Below are positions 61,221-64,000 of a DNA stretch of 64,000 nucleotides, piece after piece. The notes below the pieces were generated by a model. That model had not been told where the DNA came from and did no database searches. It was given only the letters and a program-made list of their open reading frames with translations. This stretch comes from UBA1757 sp045627385 (GTDB lineage: Bacteria; Bacteroidota; Bacteroidia; Bacteroidales; UBA1402), in NCBI GenBank assembly GCA_045627385.1, contig JAZQNO010000004.1:50171-114170 (forward strand), written 5' to 3'. How positions within the stretch are numbered: position 1 is the first letter of the stretch; each line of letters opens with the position of its first letter. The translations under genes and the position numbers were made by a program.

Positions 61221-62693
61221 TTACAGATAGGATTTCCATCGAAGGTATGCCTCCTGATAAGCTTCGTGGTCGGCGGCAACAGGATCGATTTCATCCACTT
61301 TCTGCAAATTGGCAAAGGCTTCGGCGGCGTTGGCATAAATGCCTGCACCCAAACCTGCACCGCGTGCGGCACCTACGCTTCCGTCCGTATCGTAGAGTTC
61401 GATGCGGGCACCGGTAAGTCCGGCCAGCGTTTCGCGGAAAATCGGATTCAGGAACATATTGGCTTTTCCGGCACGGATCAGTTTGGTCTCGATGCCGATG
61501 CCGTTCATGATTTCCATTCCATAGGCGAATGCGAAGACCACGCCTTCCTGCACGGCGCGGAACAGATGAGACTGTCCGTGACGGTTGTACTGCAGTCCGT
61601 GGATGGCTGCCTGGCAAGGCTTGTTTTCGAACATGCGCTCATTGCCGTTTCCGAAAGGAATGAACGACACGCCGTCGCTGCCGATGGGAGCCTGTGCGGC
61701 TATCTGATTCAAGTCGGCGTAGGAACTTTCGCAGGAGGCGCTGTTGCGTTTGAGCCAAGCGTTGGAGATGCCTGTGCCGTTGATGCACAGCAACACACCG
61801 ATGCGGGTTTGTGACGCGCTGTGGTTGACATGTGCGAAACTGTTCACCCTCGACTTCGAATCGTAGTTGATGTGTCCGTTCACGCCATAGACGACGCCCG
61901 AGGTGCCGGCTGTTGCCGCCACTTCGCCCGGATTGAGCACATTCAACGAGAGAGCGTTGTTTGGCTGATCACCGCCGCGGTAGCAGACGGGGACCCCGGC
62001 TTTGAGACCCAGTTCGGCCGCTGCGGAGGCCGTGAGCTGGCCCTGAGGAGCGAAACTGGGCAGAATCTGGGGAATCCATTCGTTTTGGATGCCGTAGTAG
62101 TCGAGCAGGAACTGAGCCGGACGGTTCTCCTGAAAATCCCACATGATGCCTTCCGAAAGGCCCGATGCCGTGGTGTTGCATTCACCCGTCAATTTCAGCG
62201 CGATATAGTCGCCCGGAAGCATCAGTTTGTCGATTTTTCCATATAGGTCCGGTTCGTTTTCGCGTACCCACGCCAGTTTGGAGGCAGTGAAATTGCCGGG
62301 CGAATTGAGCAGGTGGCTCAGACATTTCTCTTCTCCGATTTCACGGAAAGCTTTCTCTCCATAAGGAACCGCACGCGAGTCGCACCAGATGATGGCCGGC
62401 CGCAGCAACTGGCGGTTCTTGTCGACCAGCACCAGACCGTGCATCTGATAGGAGATGCCGATGCCTTTGATGTCGGCCACGTCGACGCGGGCTTCGGCCA
62501 GCACTTCGCGGTTGGCCGCCTTGAGATTTTCCCACCAGGTGTTCGGGTCCTGTTCGGCCCAACCGGCTTGTTTGGCCTCAATGGCCATTTCTTTTTTGGG
62601 ATAAAAGGCCGAAGCCAGACAGATGCCTTTTTCGGCGTCGATCAGGCTGGCTTTGACAGATGAACTGCCGATATCGTAACCGAGGAGATACAT
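61221..62693 (-). CDS. xylB: Xylulokinase (FGGY family)
   Basis: A 490-residue sugar kinase. The N-terminal phosphate-binding motif LLGYDIGSSSVKASLID, the MHGLVLVDKN substrate block, and the C-terminal RAGKANMFLNPIFRETLAGLTGARIELYDTDGSVGAARGAGLGAG signature (conserved Asp/Gly of FGGY) are all present. In Bacteroidota this subgroup is usually annotated as xylulokinase, which phosphorylates D-xylulose made by XylA. Here it sits 3 bp after galactokinase rather than next to xylA, so a different ketose substrate is possible. Confidence 0.85.
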   Translation of the reverse strand: MYLLGYDIGSSSVKASLIDAEKGICLASAFYPKKEMAIEAKQAGWAEQDPNTWWENLKAANREVLAEARVDVADIKGIGISYQMHGLVLVDKNRQLLRPAIIWCDSRAVPYGEKAFREIGEEKCLSHLLNSPGNFTASKLAWVRENEPDLYGKIDKLMLPGDYIALKLTGECNTTASGLSEGIMWDFQENRPAQFLLDYYGIQNEWIPQILPSFAPQGQLTASAAAELGLKAGVPVCYRGGDQPNNALSLNVLNPGEVAATAGTSGVVYGVNGHINYDSKSRVNSFAHVNHSASQTRIGVLLCINGTGISNAWLKRNSASCESSYADLNQIAAQAPIGSDGVSFIPFGNGNERMFENKPCQAAIHGLQYNRHGQSHLFRAVQEGVVFAFAYGMEIMNGIGIETKLIRAGKANMFLNPIFRETLAGLTGARIELYDTDGSVGAARGAGLGAGIYANAAEAFANLQKVDEIDPVAADHEAYQEAYLRWKSYL

Positions 62694-62696
62694 GAC

Positions 62697-63845
62697 TTAT
62701 CTGATTTTGTGTGAACCTTTTCCGATGCGGACATCATAGATTTTCGGAGCCTTGCGGAATTTTTCCTTGTAGCCGCTGATGGCTTCTTCGATGAAGGAAT
62801 CGTATTTGTCCTCTTCCAGCAGGTTGATGGTGCAACCGCCGAAGCCGCCGCCCATCATGCGGGCGCCCAATACGCCGTTTTTGGCCGCAATCTCCACCAG
62901 GAAGTCGGATTCTTCGCAGCTGACATTGTATTCCTTGCTGAGGCCTTCGTGCGAACCGTACATCTTTTCGCCGAAGAGTTTGTAGTTGTCCACTTTCAGC
63001 GCTTCGCAGGCATCCGACAGACGGAGATTCTCCTGAATGACATACATGCAGCGGCGGAAAGTGCTTTCCTTGAGTTTCTTCTTGAATTCCAAAAGCATAT
63101 CGGGCGTCACGTCTCGCAGCAGTCTGACTTCCGGGTAAACTTGTCCGATGACAGAAACACCCTCTTCGCATTCGGCGCGGCGGATATTGTACTCCGACGA
63201 GGCCAGGTTGTGCTTCACCTGAGTGTCGAGCAGTACCACGCGACAGTTCTGAGGATGGAAAGGCACCAGTTCATATTCAAGCGAACGGCAGTCGAGACGA
63301 ATCAGATGACCCTCTTCGCCGAACACGGAAGCGAATTGGTCCATAATGCCGCAGCGTACGCCTACCGCGTTGTGTTCGGCTGCCTGGCCGATTTGGGCCA
63401 GGTCGAGTTTGGAAAGTCCGAGTTGCCAAAGGTCGTTGATAGCATAGGCAAAGGTGCATTCGAGGGCGGCCGAAGTGGACAGACCCGAACCGATGGGGAT
63501 GTCGCCTCCGAAAACGCAGTCGAAACCGCCGATCTTCTTGCCGCGACCGATGATTTCGCGCACCACGCCATAGATATATTGTGCCCAGGCCTGACGCGGC
63601 TTTTCGTCGAGTTCGAATTCTTCCAGTTCCTTCATATCATAGGAATAGGCCCGGATGAGCTGGGTGCCGTTGGGCTGGATGGCCGTCACGATGGTCTTGT
63701 CGATGGCGCCCGGGAAGACGAAACCGCCGTTGTAGTCGGTGTGTTCGCCGATCAGATTGATGCGGCCCGGTGCGGCAAATAACTGTCCTTCCGCTCCCGG
63801 AAAATGCTGTTGGAAAGGGATGTGTATTCTTTCTTCGATTTGCAT
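62697..63845 (-). CDS. galK: Galactokinase
   Basis: A 382-residue GHMP kinase making galactose 1-phosphate in the Leloir pathway. Motif I is APGRINLIGEHTDYNGGFVFP (near residue 26), motif II GDIPIGSGLSTSAALE near residue 122, and motif III ARMMGGGFGGCTINLL near residue 330. The catalytic Asp is in GVRCGIMDQFASVFG near residue 170. The ATG at 63845 is used; further upstream only a TTG in frame is available. The partial aldose 1-epimerase upstream on the same strand supports a galactose operon. Confidence 0.95.
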   Translation of the reverse strand: MQIEERIHIPFQQHFPGAEGQLFAAPGRINLIGEHTDYNGGFVFPGAIDKTIVTAIQPNGTQLIRAYSYDMKELEEFELDEKPRQAWAQYIYGVVREIIGRGKKIGGFDCVFGGDIPIGSGLSTSAALECTFAYAINDLWQLGLSKLDLAQIGQAAEHNAVGVRCGIMDQFASVFGEEGHLIRLDCRSLEYELVPFHPQNCRVVLLDTQVKHNLASSEYNIRRAECEEGVSVIGQVYPEVRLLRDVTPDMLLEFKKKLKESTFRRCMYVIQENLRLSDACEALKVDNYKLFGEKMYGSHEGLSKEYNVSCEESDFLVEIAAKNGVLGARMMGGGFGGCTINLLEEDKYDSFIEEAISGYKEKFRKAPKIYDVRIGKGSHKIR

Positions 63846-63924
63846 GATGTTCTTTTTTTCTGGAGTAAACAATATGTTATTAACGTGGGAAAAATATTTT
63901 TATTGCCGAAGGCGGTGGAAAAAC

Positions 63925-64000
63925 TCACCGGCACGAAAACGTGAACCTGGTGTAACTTTCATAGGTTTCGCCCGGATGCAGGTAGGCATCCGATTCTGCC
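63925..64000 (-). CDS. galM: Aldose 1-epimerase (galactose mutarotase), C-terminal end only
   Basis: Only the last 25 codons fall in the window. They read AESDAYLHPGETYESYTRF then TFSCR and a stop (TGA, 63925-63927, minus strand). The LHPGETYESYTRFTF ending is the usual C-terminal strand of aldose 1-epimerases, and galK follows 79 bp downstream. The 5' part lies beyond base 64000. Confidence 0.75.
   Translation of the reverse strand, partial: AESDAYLHPGETYESYTRFTFSCR

Noticed and set aside
1..64000. CRISPR arrays, insertion sequences, toxin-antitoxin pairs, prophage
   Set aside because: I saw no regularly spaced repeats, transposase motifs, paired small toxin/antitoxin genes or phage structural genes.

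Overview
The window reads as a core chromosomal segment of a member of the Bacteroidales (Bacteroidota), probably close to Prevotellaceae/Bacteroidaceae, though I cannot fix the genus. The grounds are the Bacteroidota-type -7 promoter motif (TAnnTTTG, often followed by GC), MutS with a GTG start, an SpmA-SpmB fusion, DUF3098, a BtuB/BtuG pair, family-10 and family-1 pectate lyases, and lipoprotein signals of the Bacteroidota kind. Coding density is very high. One tRNA (Val, GAC) is visible. I see no rRNA, CRISPR array, insertion sequence, integrase or prophage.

Layout. 1-3.4 kb: 3' end of xylose isomerase, a Na/phosphate cotransporter and a YitT-family membrane protein, then tRNA-Val. 3.6-12.7 kb: an outer-membrane barrel, an alpha-L-fucosidase, a zinc-peptidase-like protein, ComM, a divergent pectin pair (PL10 lyase and KdgF-like cupin), shikimate kinase and a succinate/acetate CoA-transferase. 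12.8-18.8 kb: a tight plus-strand housekeeping run (hypothetical, miaB, ftsX, DUF3098, uppP, truB, queA, folK). 18.8-23 kb: a flippase, ruvB and a secreted PL1 pectate lyase on the minus strand. 23.1-29.4 kb: SpmAB, ybeY, mnmG, uvrC, dtd and mazG. 29.4-38 kb: polyprenyl synthase, polA, queH, mutS and ychF. 38.2-45 kb: an acyl-CoA ligase with a strange basic tail, an M20 peptidase, aminopeptidase P, DUF486 and cinA. 45-48.4 kb: a cobalamin uptake operon (btuB-btuG) behind a cobalamin riboswitch. 48.5-53 kb: an OmpA-like lipoprotein, gpmI, DUF3109 and a lipoprotein esterase. 53-57.5 kb: a four-gene surface-glycan operon. 57.5-61.2 kb: a large secreted beta-sandwich protein overlapping a LamG-like protein. 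61.2-64 kb: xylulokinase, galactokinase and the 3' end of an aldose 1-epimerase.

The most interesting signals are chromosomal rather than genic. Two tandem 16-bp sites that almost exactly match the ParB centromere sequence parS lie between mnmG and uvrC (26676-26715). About 7.5 kb away, the 346-bp AT-rich gap between queH and mutS carries a perfect DnaA box (TTATCCACA), an 8/9 box and several weaker ones. Together they suggest the window spans the replication origin and the partition centromere. Other points worth a look are a DNA polymerase I whose proofreading active site looks destroyed, the roughly 165-residue Arg/Gln-rich tail on the acyl-CoA ligase, and a local GC trough over the 3' part of polA running into the candidate origin.
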